From contig CM077595.1 in the NCBI GenBank assembly GCA_039654915.1, positions 46,593,501 to 46,657,500 on the forward strand: DNA of 64,000 nt. Reading direction: 5' to 3'. A program made the translations under genes and the position numbers. Under the pieces are notes generated by a model. The model was not told the DNA's origin, did not search any database, and saw only the letters and a list, made by a program, of their open reading frames with translations. Positions 24,905 to 37,012 of this stretch are shown here, one piece after another (the first letter of the stretch is position 1; each line of letters opens with the position of its first letter). The stretch is from Aquilaria yunnanensis. Lineage: Eukaryota; Streptophyta; Magnoliopsida; Malvales; Thymelaeaceae.

Positions 24905-26882
24905 TCTGGCACCGTCTGTGGCAACTCACTCCCAGGTTGCCGAAAGTTGAAGCTCGGCATTCTAAGGAGAGGGGACTCCCGAGGTCCCCGTTTGCGCCAG
25001 AGATTCAACGGGCAACCAAATAATGGCAGCAGGGATTTCCCTGCCCGAGGTGAACGTCCTCTGACTATTACGATAAGCTTCCTGCATGAATTCCCATGCC
25101 CTGGCGTGGTTGAAATGATGCAATAGTGAAGCCAAAGAAGGCCGCAGCAAAAATTCGAGCCGTAGGCCCTCCTCATCAGTACCTTGTGGGGTGGTGAATC
25201 CCATCCCAATTCACAGGAATTGGGAAAACGGAGATCAACAGGATGAGTCCTCGGTGGCAACCATGCTCCCCGGAGTACGACCTACAGGAAAAGAAGGGTC
25301 GGGATGACCCAGACCTCCTCGCCGAGAGAGTTCTGCACCCGACGAAAAAATGGCCATCTCCTCGGCAACGAAGTCAAAACCCATTGGCCCGAGAGGTCAT
25401 TTATGACTTGACTTGCGAGCAGAAGGCACCGACTCTACTTCCCAAGACACGACCGCTGTCCGAAGTGACCCACGCTCTGCGCAACACCGCGAAAAAAGAG
25501 TAGAGAATTCAAAAAAGACTATCGAAATGTTGCATCAAACTTGGAGAGTACTACATCCGGTATAAGCCTAGAAGTGAAATGAACGCCCAGGTACTGGTAG
25601 ACTGCATTGCCGAATTCCCAGAAGAGGGGAAGGCTGAAACCAACAGAGGAGGTAGAGCAAAGGTAGATCCAGAGTGGAAACTCCTTGTCAGTGGAACCCC
25701 AAGCGCAGAACATCAAGGCACTGGGATACCCCATTGGGGGCCCGAAGGCAAGGAGACCGCCAAGACGATCAAATTTGATTACCAAAAGCGTTGGGCCATC
25801 CGAGCATGGCAATGCTAGGTATAATCACCTTGCACAAAAGGCGGAAAGATCCGACAAAGAGGAAGCTCCGACCAAAGAAGTCCCGAAAATCCTCTTGAAG
25901 AGGCAGGAAGTGCGAAGACATCCCGGACAATATTTCCTGATTAAGGAGAAGCTATACAGGCAAAGGTACACAATTCCGTTATTAAGATATATCGGTAAAA
26001 TGGGTGCAGGAAAATTCATCCAAGAGGTGTGAAAATGGCCAGAGACATGCCAGCACCCGAAGACTACCTCCGAAGCGGATAACCTCGGAAAGATTGCACC
26101 GAGCCACTCCAGACAGCACTCGAAGATGTGAAGTTCTGCGTGATAGCAGATGACTACTTCATTGAGCGGGGTAAGGCAGAACTCCTAGCAACCATGCCAG
26201 CAAAAGGTGCACAAAAAGTTCATCTGGAAGAACATAGTATGCTTATTTGGCATACCGACGGTGACACCCACCAGTAATGATTTCCAGTCTATGGAAAGAG
26301 GATTTCAAGAATCCGTCACCGACCTTGGAATAAAAAGGCACTTCAGCCCACCAGCTCAGCCCCCGAGCAACAGACAAGTAGAGGTAGCCAAAAGAGGGAC
26401 TATAAGAGATGCAAAGGGAAAGTGGCCAGGAGAACTTCCTACTGTACTAAGGAGTTATCAAATAACACCCCGAGGGGCCAACGTAGAGTCACCTTTCTCA
26501 CTTATCTCCAGTGTAGAGGCCACTATCCATTTGAAGAAGTTTGGCCATTATACAGATGTTTGACGAAAGAGGAAATCACCTCGGGTTGAGAACTAACCTT
26601 GATGTAGTTGTCAAACACTGAGAAAAGGCCGAGCTTGAAAGCAGGCCTTTCCGGAAAAAGGTGGCCATAAGTGCAAACCTGTAGGATAGGCCAAAAGGAA
26701 TAAGGAAAAGGAGACCTTGCCCCTGAAAGGCCGAATTAGAACCCCGAAAGCCGTCCTATGGGGTACTTCGGCATTTGGTCCTAAACGCGGTCCGAAATGG
26801 AGTATACAAGCTCGGCAACACCGAAGAAGGAAAATTGAAAAATACAAGGCACTCGGGCGCTTTAAAGAAATTCTACACTTAG
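24905..26882 (+). pseudogene. Tat B gag-pol remnant
   Basis: After the primer-binding site come about 650 bp of gag N-terminal and linker-like debris. The frame then jumps to the end of the first RNase H and the start of the second (VDCIAEFPEEGK, near 25600). Decayed integrase (26120-26560) and the pol C-terminus (stop at 26880-26882) follow. Most of gag, the protease and RT are deleted. It can make no functional protein. Confidence 0.72.
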
Positions 26883-27323
26883 AATTTTTAGACAAGAAAT
26901 GGTGAAAGCTAGAAATTTGTCTAAGTACAGAAAGTTTTCCCCTGTCTAAGAATGTTCGCTAAACAAAGCTAAAGTATGGACTCCCAAAAGTCTCCTATTC
27001 CTTCCGAAGTTAGTTGGGTTATAGACCAAAAAAGGGCACGTCTACCGAACACGGCCGACAGGGGTAGGCTAAACTTTGCCTAAGGGAACTTCACCAACTA
27101 CGAAAGATCTCCCGAAGAATGGCCGATGAAAACGAGCAAAGAGAGTACCGAAGTCCCTTGATCGAAAGTGGTCGGGACAAGTGGGAAACAAAAATTGCTC
27201 AAAAAAAAAAAAGACTTAGCCAAAATAATGAAGCAAAATTCATTGAAGAAGGTCTTAATACAAGGACAAGATCACAAGAAGAAGAGTACAAAGAAAAAGA
27301 AGAGGGCAAAGGTCCTAGATTAT
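26883..27323. other. Tat B spacer between pol and antisense gene
   Basis: Non-coding, with one copy of the CCGAAGTCCCTTGA...GGTCGGGAC unit near 27150 and an A-rich run of 12. I see nothing else in it. Confidence 0.55.
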
Positions 27324-29054
27324 CTAAGGGACCCCGGCATCATTGGAAGCTTCGGCTCCTGAATCTTTCGCTGCCACCTTCGGTGCAACAAGAGGAAACG
27401 GCAGGTTAAGGAACTTGACTCTTGACCACATCCACCGAGGCCCCCCGGGAATATCCAGGGCAGCCAGAAAGGAAGGATCGAGGTCCGGATACTTCTTCAG
27501 AAACTGATGATGAGCTAGGCAGAAGCCGTCCTGAAAAGCAACCTTGGACGTTTGGACGGCTTTGCCTCTTCCAACGTCTAACTCGTTCGCCTCATGTTGA
27601 AGATCCGAAACCTCCTGCTGAAGGTCGGAAATCTCCTTCTCCAGCTCCTCGGTTTTCTTCTTCTTCTTCTAATCCTCCTTCAGCAAGTCGACCTTGGCCT
27701 GGAGTTCAGTATTTTCAGCCATTGCCTTTGCTAGGAAGGCAGACTCTCCTTCCTTTTCCTTTTCAAGGGTCTCATTGGCCGAAGTCAGGCTGATTAATTT
27801 GTCGCCAAGGCCGGACATCTTCTTGGAAAAATCCTTCAAGAGCCCCTATTGCCCCTTCAAGAACTCCTCCCGAAGACTGACAATCTTCTCCTAGCATATT
27901 TGGTTCAACTTGGTGTTCGTCAGCACCGAGTTGGCACAAAAAACTTTAGCCTTCTTCACTTTGTCTTCAGCCCAAGCTCGGGCTGAAGACTGCTTTGCCG
28001 CCCAAGCTCGGAGGTATCCACTATACCCCAAAAGCTGCAAAAAAAAAAAGAGAAGGTACTTAGCGAAATTTGCACAAGGAAAGCCAAAAACACTTAGGCA
28101 AAAAGTGGGTAGGAAAAGTGAAGAGCCTGAAGAGTTACCTGAGCAGCATGCTGGGAAACTTTTGTAGCAAGGGCATCCTCAGAGGCACACTCTTCGGTGA
28201 CTGCCTTAAAGGATGCCTGAGTAAGCACGCCCCTCGCCACATGGGGAGCCATTTCTCGATAATCCTCAGAGAACAGATTCATGTCCTCTGTGAAAGACCA
28301 GAATGGCTCCCTTGGGACTTTGTCCTTCGGGACATGAGAATCCCGAAGATCCCTCCTTCGAGCTTGCTCAATCTTCCAAGCGAGGGGCGCCGGATCCTCT
28401 GCAAAAAGAAACATGCATCTTATCAAGTAAAAATTCCTTGATTATAAAAAAGGTAAGTTGATTGTAGGGAAAAAAGAGACAAACCTGGCGGGACCTCGGC
28501 ACAGTCGTCATCAGAGTCACCGACCTCCTCAACGTCGGCAGGAAGATGTTTGCCCTTGGCCCCTCGGCGCTTTTCTAAATCTTTGGCAGAAAGATCCGCC
28601 AAAGAGCCCAACAAATCCACCAACATGGTGGGACTCGGAAGGGTAGAAATGGCCACCTCGGCAAGAACCCCCTCTGCAGTTTCAGGCTTGGACAAAGTTG
28701 CAACCTCTGTAGAAGTTGCAATGACATCGCCAACCTTGGTGGAAGTAGCAATGACATCCCCGACTTCCGAAAGTCCTCCAGAAGGGGAAGAGAGGTGTCC
28801 TTCTTGGCCTTCTTGGCCGAAGATGATCCGCTCCCAGAAGCCTTGTGCCTCTTCTTTTGTTCTCCCTTCTCGGCCTGACCAAGGAAGAGAGACCTGTAGT
28901 AGGCAGCAGACTCGTCGCCCATCTCTGAAAAAGAGGGAAGAAATTAGTGTAAGTCCACAGGCACTTATGCTGAAAAAACTTTGAAAGAAACTTACTTTCA
29001 AAAAAGGCTTCGTAAGTAAGCTCGCTCTGAAGGAGCTTCACCAGCCAAGAGTTC
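27324..29054 (-). pseudogene. Antisense spliced gene of Tat B, 5' end missing
   Basis: Exons 2 to 4 and the last bases of exon 1 are present. Introns lie at 28925-28995, 28399-28484 and 28035-28138, all with GT donor and AG acceptor. Exon 2 begins MGDESAAYYRSLF; exon 3 has EPFWSFTEDMN; exon 4 is a coiled coil with frame breaks; the stop region is at 27324-27326. The N-terminal domain was removed where the Tat C LTR begins. The intron positions equal those of Tat A, D and E. Confidence 0.78.
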
Positions 29055-29801
29055 TGATAGCCGAAGGGCTATAGCCTCTATCTAACCCGAACCCGGAGCG
29101 ACAGGAAGCTTTTAGCCCCCCGAGGTACGAAACAAATCACCTTCGGAAATGGAGAATCAGCTATTGCAAGCTGAAGAAGATCTCCCCGAAGGCAGAACCT
29201 GAAACAGCGTACTCCCCCGAATTACGGGCATATTTCCCGAAGGGCATCGTCCGTACCAAAGGACGACCTCGGCCATGGACTACGGGAGTACGGCATGAGC
29301 ATTTAATGAGCATTTAAGGAGCCTCTGACAGGAAACCCACACGCCGCCTGAAGCGGCGACTTGACACACTGACGCCGTCCAAGTCCCATCTCAGCCACAA
29401 AACCAGGAGCCTGAAGACGGCTACCTGTTCCCTACGCCCAGAAAGGATCCAACCGAACACGTGTCAGGATCTGAACGGGCCAGGCATTTCTATAAATACT
29501 GGGAAAAAGGACTTGGCAAGGGATCCATCCCCTCTACCTGGGCAGCCCTCACCCATAGCTGAAAATATATGCAGGCTAACTCTCGCACCTTTCTAGCGGG
29601 CCTACTTTATTCATTATCAGAGTACTAACTTGGGCGTCGGAGGCTCCTCCCCGGAAAACCATCCCGGGGACCTCCTAACCCTTTTTTCTGAGCTTTTCAG
29701 GCATTTTCCCACCTGGGGAACATCTCCGCAAGACGTCCTTCCCCCTCGGAAGCTCCCTCTAAATTCACCATGTTACTGGACAGAGATGCCGGAGGGCATC
29801 A
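29055..29801 (+). repeat. Tat C 5' LTR (747 bp)
   Basis: It starts TGATAGCC and ends GGGCATCA. G-box CACGTG is at 29458-29463, TATAAATA at 29491-29498, the GC-rich hairpin at 29639-29675, and ATG at 29770-29772 exactly 32 nt before the LTR end, in frame with gag. The G-box to TATA spacing is the same as in Tat E. Confidence 0.9.
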
Positions 29802-31380
29802 TTTGGCGCTGTCTGTGGGAACCCACCCTCAGGTTGCCGTCGTTGCGACTCGGCGTTCTAAGGACAAAGGACTCCCGAAGTCCCCGTCCGCGCCTGAAGT
29901 CCAACCGGCTGCTGAGCAAACTCTTCCAGGGACTTCCACGCCCGAGGAAGAACGTCCTCTGGTCATAACCATGAGCTTCCTCTGTGATTTCCAGCGCTTT
30001 GTTGTGGCTGAGATGACACAACAGATAGACAGAAGATGGCCACAACAAGCTCAAACCCAAAGGTCTCCTTCACCGGTACGCCCTCGGGAGAGGAGCCCCA
30101 AAGCAATCCACCGCAGTTCGGGGAGTGAAGACCCACGTGAGGAGTCTTCAACAGAAAATATGCCCCTCGGGGCACGCCTTCCAGGGCAAACGGGGCCCAA
30201 CCGACCCAAAATTCCACGACGAAAGAGCCCTTTGCCTGAGACGAGGTCACCCCCTCCCCGACGACGGAGCCATTCTCCGAAGAGGCGCCGTCAATCTCCT
30301 CCACCTGTGGAAGAACCGAGCGCCACCGCCCTCATGGTTAAAATATTGGCAAGGCTGGACAGAGTCGAGATGCAGGTGGCTCGCAAGCCAGTTTGGGCCA
30401 GACTGTCTGAGTCTTTTTGTGGGGATCAGTCTCCTTTTACCCGAGCTGTGGTCGAGGCAGCTATGCCGGGTGACTTCAGGGTACCTCGGCTAGAGACGTA
30501 TGATGGTCGAACCGACCCACAGGCCCACCTGACGAAGTACAGACGTAGCATGATGATGCACGGTGCGGACGACGCCACCTTGTGCAAGTGCTTCCAGGTC
30601 ACGCTCTCTGGACCAGCAACAGCGTGGTATAATTCCTTGGCTCCAGGAATCATCGGAAAGTTCCAGGAGTTATCAACAGCCTTCACCCAACAGTTCATCG
30701 GGAGTCGCCCAATGCCGAAGATGCCCTTTCAAATGTTCGACATAGTGCAAAGAAGTGGAGAAACTATATGCGACTACGTCGAGAGGTTTAACAGAGAGGC
30801 CTTAAGTGTTCCAGACTTTCGTCCCGAAATACGCATCCTCGCCATGACAAGGGGCCTTCGGAGGGATTCTCAACTATTCTATGAATTCTCCAAGGACCCT
30901 CCAGACACACTGGGCGAATTCTACCGACTGGCCGAACAGCACATGACGGCTGAAGAACTAAGAATGGGCGGACCCAGGCCCGAGCACACCCGTGGCGAGG
31001 GGTCCAACCAGCAGGCACGCTATCCGACCGACCTGCCATCCCGACCTCAGAAAATGCGAGGAAGAAAACCCCCGAACTTCACAGCGCTGAACACTACGAG
31101 GACCAACATCCTCATGACTTTGGAGAGGCAGGGAACACAAGTTCAGAGGCCAAGGGCCATGACCGCTGAAAATAGAAAAGACATGAAGAAGTTCTGCCAA
31201 TTTCATCGCGATCATGGCCATGACACCGAGGATTGCTTCCAGCTGAAGAAGTATATTGAATCACTGATAAAACAAGGCCAACTTCGGCGGTACCTACGGT
31301 TGCCTTCCCCGAAGGGGAGGAAAGAGGAGGAAGGAAAGGAAGAAGATGAGGACTACGACTCCAACAGGCGAAGGAACTGA
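29770..31380 (+). CDS. Tat C gag
   Basis: An open frame of 536 codons that begins at the ATG inside the LTR and runs through the primer-binding site. An Arg/Pro-rich N-terminal part (residues 1-200, RRSHSPKRRRQSPPP) is followed by the capsid-like gag domain (about 235-390: FRVPRLETYDGRTDPQ, AWYNSLAPG, YVERFNREALS) and a zinc-binding knuckle (FCQFHRDHGHDTEDC, about 475-490). A later ATG at 29971 (MSFLCDFQRF) is the alternative start. The upstream residues are conserved with Tat E, which favours the LTR start. The frame ends at TGA 31378-31380 and pol continues in the same frame, so the ancestral product was one gag-pol chain. Confidence 0.85.
   Translation: MLLDRDAGGHHLALSVGTHPQVAVVATRRSKDKGLPKSPSAPEVQPAAEQTLPGTSTPEEERPLVITMSFLCDFQRFVVAEMTQQIDRRWPQQAQTQRSPSPVRPRERSPKAIHRSSGSEDPREESSTENMPLGARLPGQTGPNRPKIPRRKSPLPETRSPPPRRRSHSPKRRRQSPPPVEEPSATALMVKILARLDRVEMQVARKPVWARLSESFCGDQSPFTRAVVEAAMPGDFRVPRLETYDGRTDPQAHLTKYRRSMMMHGADDATLCKCFQVTLSGPATAWYNSLAPGIIGKFQELSTAFTQQFIGSRPMPKMPFQMFDIVQRSGETICDYVERFNREALSVPDFRPEIRILAMTRGLRRDSQLFYEFSKDPPDTLGEFYRLAEQHMTAEELRMGGPRPEHTRGEGSNQQARYPTDLPSRPQKMRGRKPPNFTALNTTRTNILMTLERQGTQVQRPRAMTAENRKDMKKFCQFHRDHGHDTEDCFQLKKYIESLIKQGQLRRYLRLPSPKGRKEEEGKEEDEDYDSNRRRN
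29802..29820 (+). other. Tat C primer-binding site
   Basis: TTTGGCGCTGTCTGTGGGA follows the LTR end directly. Tat E has TTTGGCGCCGTCTGTGGGA at 37891. The site is conserved in the family, but I cannot name the priming tRNA with certainty. It is also translated as part of gag if the LTR ATG is used. Confidence 0.75.
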
Positions 31381-34300
31381 AGTCCGAAGAGGCGCCCTCC
31401 ACCCCCTGCGGGAGTCATACAAACAATCACAACGGGGCTTCCATCCTCGGAAAGGAAAAGGAAGGCCAGGGAAATAGCTGTGATGGACTATCAAAGTCCG
31501 GCGAAGAAGCTATCCCGAAAAGATGGTTCCATAGTCGTCTTTCCTCACGACGACCCACTCCTGATCATGGCAAGAATTCGAAACTGGGATGTCAAAAGGG
31601 TATTACTTGATGATGGATCAAACGCTGACGTCCTATTTTCACAATTGCTGCCGAGCTTGGGCATATCCATCAGCGATCTCAAGCCGGTCACTTCACCGAC
31701 CTTCGGGGTAGGACCGTCCGAGTTACCTGTCCTCATATGGATCGACCTTCCATTAATGATGAGAGGGACTTCGGTCAAAGGACCAGCTGAGTTGTTTGTC
31801 TTGACAATGGCGAGGTTCATCATCATGGATGTCCCCTCATCATACAACGCCATCCTCGGAAGGCAGACGCAGGGAAATCTGTACATCCGCCCTGACGTGA
31901 GATATTTGACTGTCACTTTCGCCACCAAGGAAGGACACGCAGAAATCTTCATAAATCAGGGCGAAGTAAGAAAGGTGTTCGTCAAAACCCGAAAAGCTCC
32001 GGTAAACAATTCCTCACAAGCTGTAGAAGCAGGGGCTTCAAAGTCAAAGAATGGCGAGAAAGAAGATTCTGGCAAGATAGAAATGGAAGAAGTGGAACTT
32101 ATCCCAGGACGAAGTACCCGAATAGGGAAAAACTTGTCCAAAGGAGATAAGAAAAAACTTGTATCCTTTCTGATAATGAATAAAGACCTGTTCGCCTACT
32201 CGCCGAAAGACATGCCAGGGGTAAATCCGTGCGTAGTACAACATAGCCTCGAAGTAAGTCCGGAAGCAAAACCTGTCCGGCAAAAGAAACGGGGCATTTC
32301 AGCCCATAAAAATGACTTCGTCAAAACTGAGGTCCAACATTTATTGGAGGCAGATGTAATCAGGGAGGTCAAGTACCCCGAATGGCTAAGCAATATGGTG
32401 ATCGCCACAAAAGAAGGAAGCAACAAACTTCGGATGTGCATCGACTTCAGAAACCTGAACGATGCTTGCCCAAAAGATTCATATCCTCTCCCGCCAATAG
32501 ATCAACTGGTAGATTCAACTGCCGAATATGGGCTCCTCAGTTTCCTGGACGCCTTCAGCTGCTACCATCAAATAAAGATGGACCCCGAAGACGAAGAAAA
32601 AACAACCTTTATTACCGAGGGGGGGACGTACTGTTACACCAGGATGCCCTTTGGGCTCGAAAATGCAGGAGCCACCTACCAAAGGCTGATGAGCAAGGTC
32701 TTTAATGGCCAAATAGGGAGGAACATGGAAGTCTACGTAGATGACATGATAGTCAAAAGCAAGCTGCCTGTTGACCATGTCACAGACCTAAGGGAGACTT
32801 TTCACCAGCTCAGGACCTTCGGAATTCGCCTTAACCCCGAGAAGTGCACCTTTGGGGTAACTTCGGGAAAGTTCCTTGGGTACATGGCATCAGAAAGGGG
32901 CATTAATGCTAACCTAGAAAAAATTAAGGCTCTGTTGGAATTCCGAACTCCTGCCACAATAAAAGATGTACAGAGACTTACTGGAAGAATAACCTCCCTT
33001 AGCAGATTTATTTCCAGATATGGAGACCGATGTCGAGCGTTCTTCAAAGTCCTCACGAAGGCAGCAAAAAAGGAGGACGTCCTCGACAGTAATGATCATC
33101 CTTGGAATGGGGACTGCCAAAGAGCTTGGGAAGAACTCAAAACCTATTTGTCCCGACTGCCTACTCTGTGGCAACCTCGCGAAGGAGAACCCCTCATCCT
33201 TTACCTCGCTGTTTCGGAAAAAGCAGTAAGCTCGGTGCTTGTGAAAGAGGAAAGGTCGAAGCAATGGCCAGTTTACTACGTAAGCAAATCCCTGCATGGC
33301 GCCGAGGTCAGGTATCCATTTCTACAAAAGGCCATATATGCCTTGATATTGGCAGGAAGAAGATTGCGCCCATACTTTCAGGCTCACCCCATTATCGTCC
33401 GAAGTAGCTTGCCTCTACGGGACGTCATGAAAAAGGTTGATCATTCGGGAAGACTTTCCAAATGGTGCATAGAGTTGGGTGAACATGACATTACCTACGA
33501 GCCCAGAAAAGCCATTAAACCTCAAGCATTGGCGGACTTTATCGCTGAAGTACCCACAACCGAAGACAGTCATCAAAATCTCGGTGCAGATGAGCCAGAA
33601 TGGACGCTGCATGTAGATGGAGCCTCAAGTTCCGAACACCAGGGAGCCGGGGTAATTATCAGAGGACTAGAAGGTCTAGAAGTAGTAAAGGCCATCAAGT
33701 TCAGCTTTAACGCCACCAACAATATGGCTGAGTATGAAGCTTTCATAGCGGGGTTGCGCCTGGCCAGGAAAATCGGCATAAGAAACTTGAAGGCCCACAG
33801 TGACTCCCAGCTGGTAGTTCGGCAAACAGCAGGGGACTACGGTGAAAAAGACACAACCTTGGCAAAGTACCACGAGCTAGTGGCCAAGCTCATTCGGGAA
33901 TTCGACAGCGTTCAAATAAAAAATGTGCCACCGAGGCAGACTGCTTGGCGAAGTCAAAAATGCATACCGAGGTACTAAACCGCCCGAGCATCGAACTACT
34001 AAACATAGTGGCTTCGGAAAAAGGCTAGAAGAATTCGATAAAAAGGTATCTCGCAACCAATGCCCTTCCCAAAGATCCAAAGGATGCGGCAAAAGTCCGA
34101 AGGCGTGCCGGAAGATACTTCCTGATAGGAGAAGAGTTGTACCGGCAGGGATACGCCAATCCGTTACAGAGGTGTGTTGATGAAGAGGACACTGAAATGA
34201 TCCTCGAAGAGGTCCACGAAGGCACTTGTGGCTCACACATCGGAACAGACTCCCTTGCCGCGGTAGTACTTCGCCAAGGATATTTTTGGCCCACCTTAAG

Positions 34301-35228
34301 AAAGGATGCCCGGCAGTTCGTCCGAAAATGTGACAACTGCCAAAGACATGCTAAAATCCAGAGAGTACCCTCGGAGATGGTGACTTCAGCTGACTATCCC
34401 TGGCCCTTCACAGTTTGGGGCATAGACCTCATCGGGCCACTCCCTACAGCACCTGGAGGCATAAAGTTTTGCGTAGTCGCAGTTGACTACTTCTCTAAGT
34501 GGGTCGAGGCAGAACCATTAACAACCATCTCGGCCAAAGAAGTGCAAAAGTTCGTATGGAAAAACATTGTATGCAGATTTGGCACACCGAGGATGCTGGT
34601 AGCCGACAACGGATCCCAGTTTACAGACAGAGTGTTCCAGAACTTTGTCAACGACCTCGGAATAAAGATGCACTTCACCCCAGTAGCCCATCCTCAAAAC
34701 AATGGCCAAGTAGAGGTATCTAATAGGACCATAAAAGATGGTCTGAAGAAGAGGCTAGGGGAAGCAAAGGGAAAATGGCCAGGAGAACTCCAAAGTGTAT
34801 TGTGGAGCTACCGAACGACACCCCGAAGAGCCACGGGGGAAACACCTTTTTCACTCATTTTTGGAACAGAGGCCATCATCCCGATAGAGATAATACGACC
34901 CTCGGTGCGGGTACAAGTGTTTGATGAAAGAGGAAATGATCTCGGCCTAAGGACCAAGCTAGACCTCGTCAACGAACACAGAGAAATAGCGGAGCTGAGA
35001 AGAAAAGCTTTTCAGCAAAGAGTGGTCGTGGCTGCAAACCTGCGTGCTAGGATGAAAGGAATAAAAGAAGGAGACCTCGTTCTCCGAAGGGCTGAATTTG
35101 CACCACGAAAGCCATCCCACGGGGTATTTCGTGCGAACTGGGAAGGCCCATACCTATTTCAGGCCGAAGTACGAAAAGGGGTCTATAAGCTCGGCGATTC
35201 CGAAGGAGTAGAGTTGAAAAATACTTGG
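31381..35228 (+). pseudogene. Tat C pol: protease, RT, dual RNase H, integrase
   Basis: It is open in one frame to 33978. Protease shows LLDDGSNADVLF (near 31606-31641). RT runs about 32350-32800 with YVDD at 32734-32745. The first RNase H/connection is at about 33180-33530, where LYLAVS stands in place of a TDAS-type catalytic motif. An archaeal-type RNase H follows (33600-33960: VDGASS, AEYEAF, HSDSQLV). A small deletion near 33935 shifts the frame. Integrase then runs from about 34137 with the HHCC finger, DDE residues in GIDLIGPL, ADNGSQF and GQVEVSNR, and a C-terminus cut at ELKNTW. One more stop lies near 34025. Of all copies it is the closest to coding. Confidence 0.88.
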
Positions 35229-35677
35229 TGATGCCCCAAAGCATCTTCGTTTGCTGTCATGTTGACAGGTGGAGAGACTTCCTGAGGAGGCGAGCGCCTG
35301 GAGCTCTGGTTTCCCAGCTGAGTGTGCCTGAAAAGCTCAAAGAAGAGGTTAGGACACGTGTCGTGATCTGGAACGACCATGAGAGGAAAATGGCTTCTGT
35401 ACGCCTCCTTTATAAAACACCCATAAAGCATCCTAGCGGGGTAAGGAAAAAATTCCCTTTGAATACACAAAAGAGCACATAATCCAGTTATCTGAAAATA
35501 CTGACTTGGGCGTCAGAGACTCCTCCCCAGGAATACACATCGGGGACCTCTTGACCTGTGTTTTCTGAAGTATTTCAGGTACATTCCACTGGGGAATCTC
35601 CTCCAAAAGTGCTCTCCTCCATCAGAAGTTTTCCCTACCTGTACGATGACACATGATGAAGCCGCCACAGGCCACCA
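35229..35677 (+). repeat. Short Tat LTR at the left end of Tat D (449 bp)
   Basis: It starts TGATGCCC and ends GGCCACCA. It has G-box CACGTG (35355-35360), TATAAAA (35411-35417), the hairpin block in changed form (35514-35553), and ATG 35646-35648, again 32 nt before the end. It lacks the 5' half of the other LTRs. Gag sequence follows at once, without a primer-binding site. Confidence 0.8.
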
Positions 35678-37012
35678 CTATCGAAGAACCGAATAACATA
35701 TGACAGTCGAAGAGCTGAGAATGAGAGGATCAAACCCTAATCATCATCATCTGGAAGGCGAAACCCATCAACCCTGCTACCCAGTCGATGGCGGGGGAAA
35801 AACTCGAAAGCAGGAGGGGAAAAGATCAATCTCATTTACTCCCCTAAACAACTCCCAAACAAACATAGTGCTGGCCATGGAAAAGCAAGGAAACCTAGAC
35901 CAGTGTCCAAAGGCCATCACTTTTGAAAACAAGAAGAATATGAAGAAGTTTTGCCAATTCCATCGGGATCATGGGCATGACATCGAGGATTGCTTCCAGT
36001 TGAGGAAGTACATAAAGTCTCTAATAAAGCAGGGACAACTTCGGCACTACCTACGAATGCCCTCCCTGAAGGGGAGGAGCAAAGAGGAAAGGAAAGGAGA
36101 TGATGAGGAATATGATTCCAATAAGCACCGGACCGAAGTCCCAAAAGGCATCCTCCACCTCCAGCTGGAATAATACAAACGATCACGACCAGACTACCTT
36201 CAGCAGAAAGAAAAAGGAAAGCCTGGGAGATCTCGGTGATGGAATTCGGTAACCCATCAAAAAAGCTCGTTCGAAAAAATGGGTCTACCATTGTATTCCC
36301 TCATGATGACCCACTTCCAATCATGGCAAGGATAGGGAGTTGGGATGTCAAAATAGTACTCCTCGACGATGGTTCTAATGCTAAAATCTTATTCTCTCAT
36401 CTACTACTAAATTTGGGTATCCCAAAAGGTGATCTCAAGCCTGTCACCTCCCCTACCTTCGGAGTAGGTTTGTCCGAACTCTCTATCCTCAGATGGATTG
36501 ACCTCCCTCTAATGCTAAGGGGAACTTCACCGTAGAACAAGGCTGAGCTTTTTGCTTCCACAATGACAAGGTTCATCATCATAGATGTCCCTTCGTCATA
36601 TAATGCAATCCTTGGGAGACAGACGCAAGGAAACCTCCACATTCGCCCAGATGTGAAATACTTGACTGTAACCTTCAACACAAAGGATGGAGATGCTGAG
36701 ATCTTCATCGACCAAGGGGAAGTGAGAAAGGTCTTTGTAAAAGCAAGAAAGGTCCCAGCAAAGAGCTACGCACAGACTTCGGGAGCAAAGGCCATGCTCG
36801 TAGAGGAGGTAAAGGGGAAGAAACAGAAGCCCCAAAAAAATAGAAACAGAAGATGTAGAACTTGTCCCAGGCCGAAGTACCCGAATGGGGAAAAACCTGG
36901 CTAGAGGTGACACGGAAAAACTTGTATCCTTCTTGTTAATGAACAATGATCTGTTTGCCTAGTCACTGAAGGACGTGCCTAGAGTAGACCCTCAAATAAT
37001 CCAACATAGCCT
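35678..37012 (+). pseudogene. Tat D gag C-terminus and protease
   Basis: It begins in the gag segment that matches RRAEQHMTAEELRMGG in the sisters, so the primer-binding site and most of gag are deleted. The zinc knuckle FCQFHRDHGHDIEDC is present (near 35950), then protease with PHDDPLPIMARIGSWD and LLDDGSNAKILF. The segment ends at ...IQHS at 37012, where Tat E inserted. Stops include TAA at 35694-35696, TAG near 36535 and TAG near 36961. Confidence 0.82.
37008..37012. repeat. Target-site duplication AGCCT, left copy, of Tat E
   Basis: AGCCT directly precedes the Tat E 5' LTR and is repeated at 47945-47949 directly after its 3' LTR. Confidence 0.95.

Larger units (their letters stand above)
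23864..29054 (+). mobile_element. Tat-type element Tat B, heavily deleted
   Basis: It has a 5' LTR, a trace of primer-binding site and leader, a pol with most of gag, protease and RT missing, an integrase remnant, spacer, and three-quarters of the antisense gene. It is cut at 29054 by the Tat C LTR, inside antisense exon 1. No 3' LTR of Tat B is found in the window. It is the most decayed Tat copy. Confidence 0.82.
29055..35228 (+). mobile_element. Tat-type element Tat C, 3' part missing
   Basis: It has a 5' LTR, a primer-binding site and gag-pol up to the pol C-terminus, then stops at 35228 where another Tat LTR begins. Its spacer, antisense gene and 3' LTR are absent. It entered Tat B's antisense gene, in which the left flanking pentamer is AGTTC. 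It holds the longest uninterrupted gag-pol frames in the window. Confidence 0.88.

Noticed and set aside
31370..31480. In-frame stop between gag and pol of Tat C as programmed read-through
   Set aside because: The stop codons in Tat C (31378) and Tat E (39446) are not the same codon, and Tat A reads through this site with Gln codons. Independent nonsense mutations explain them better.
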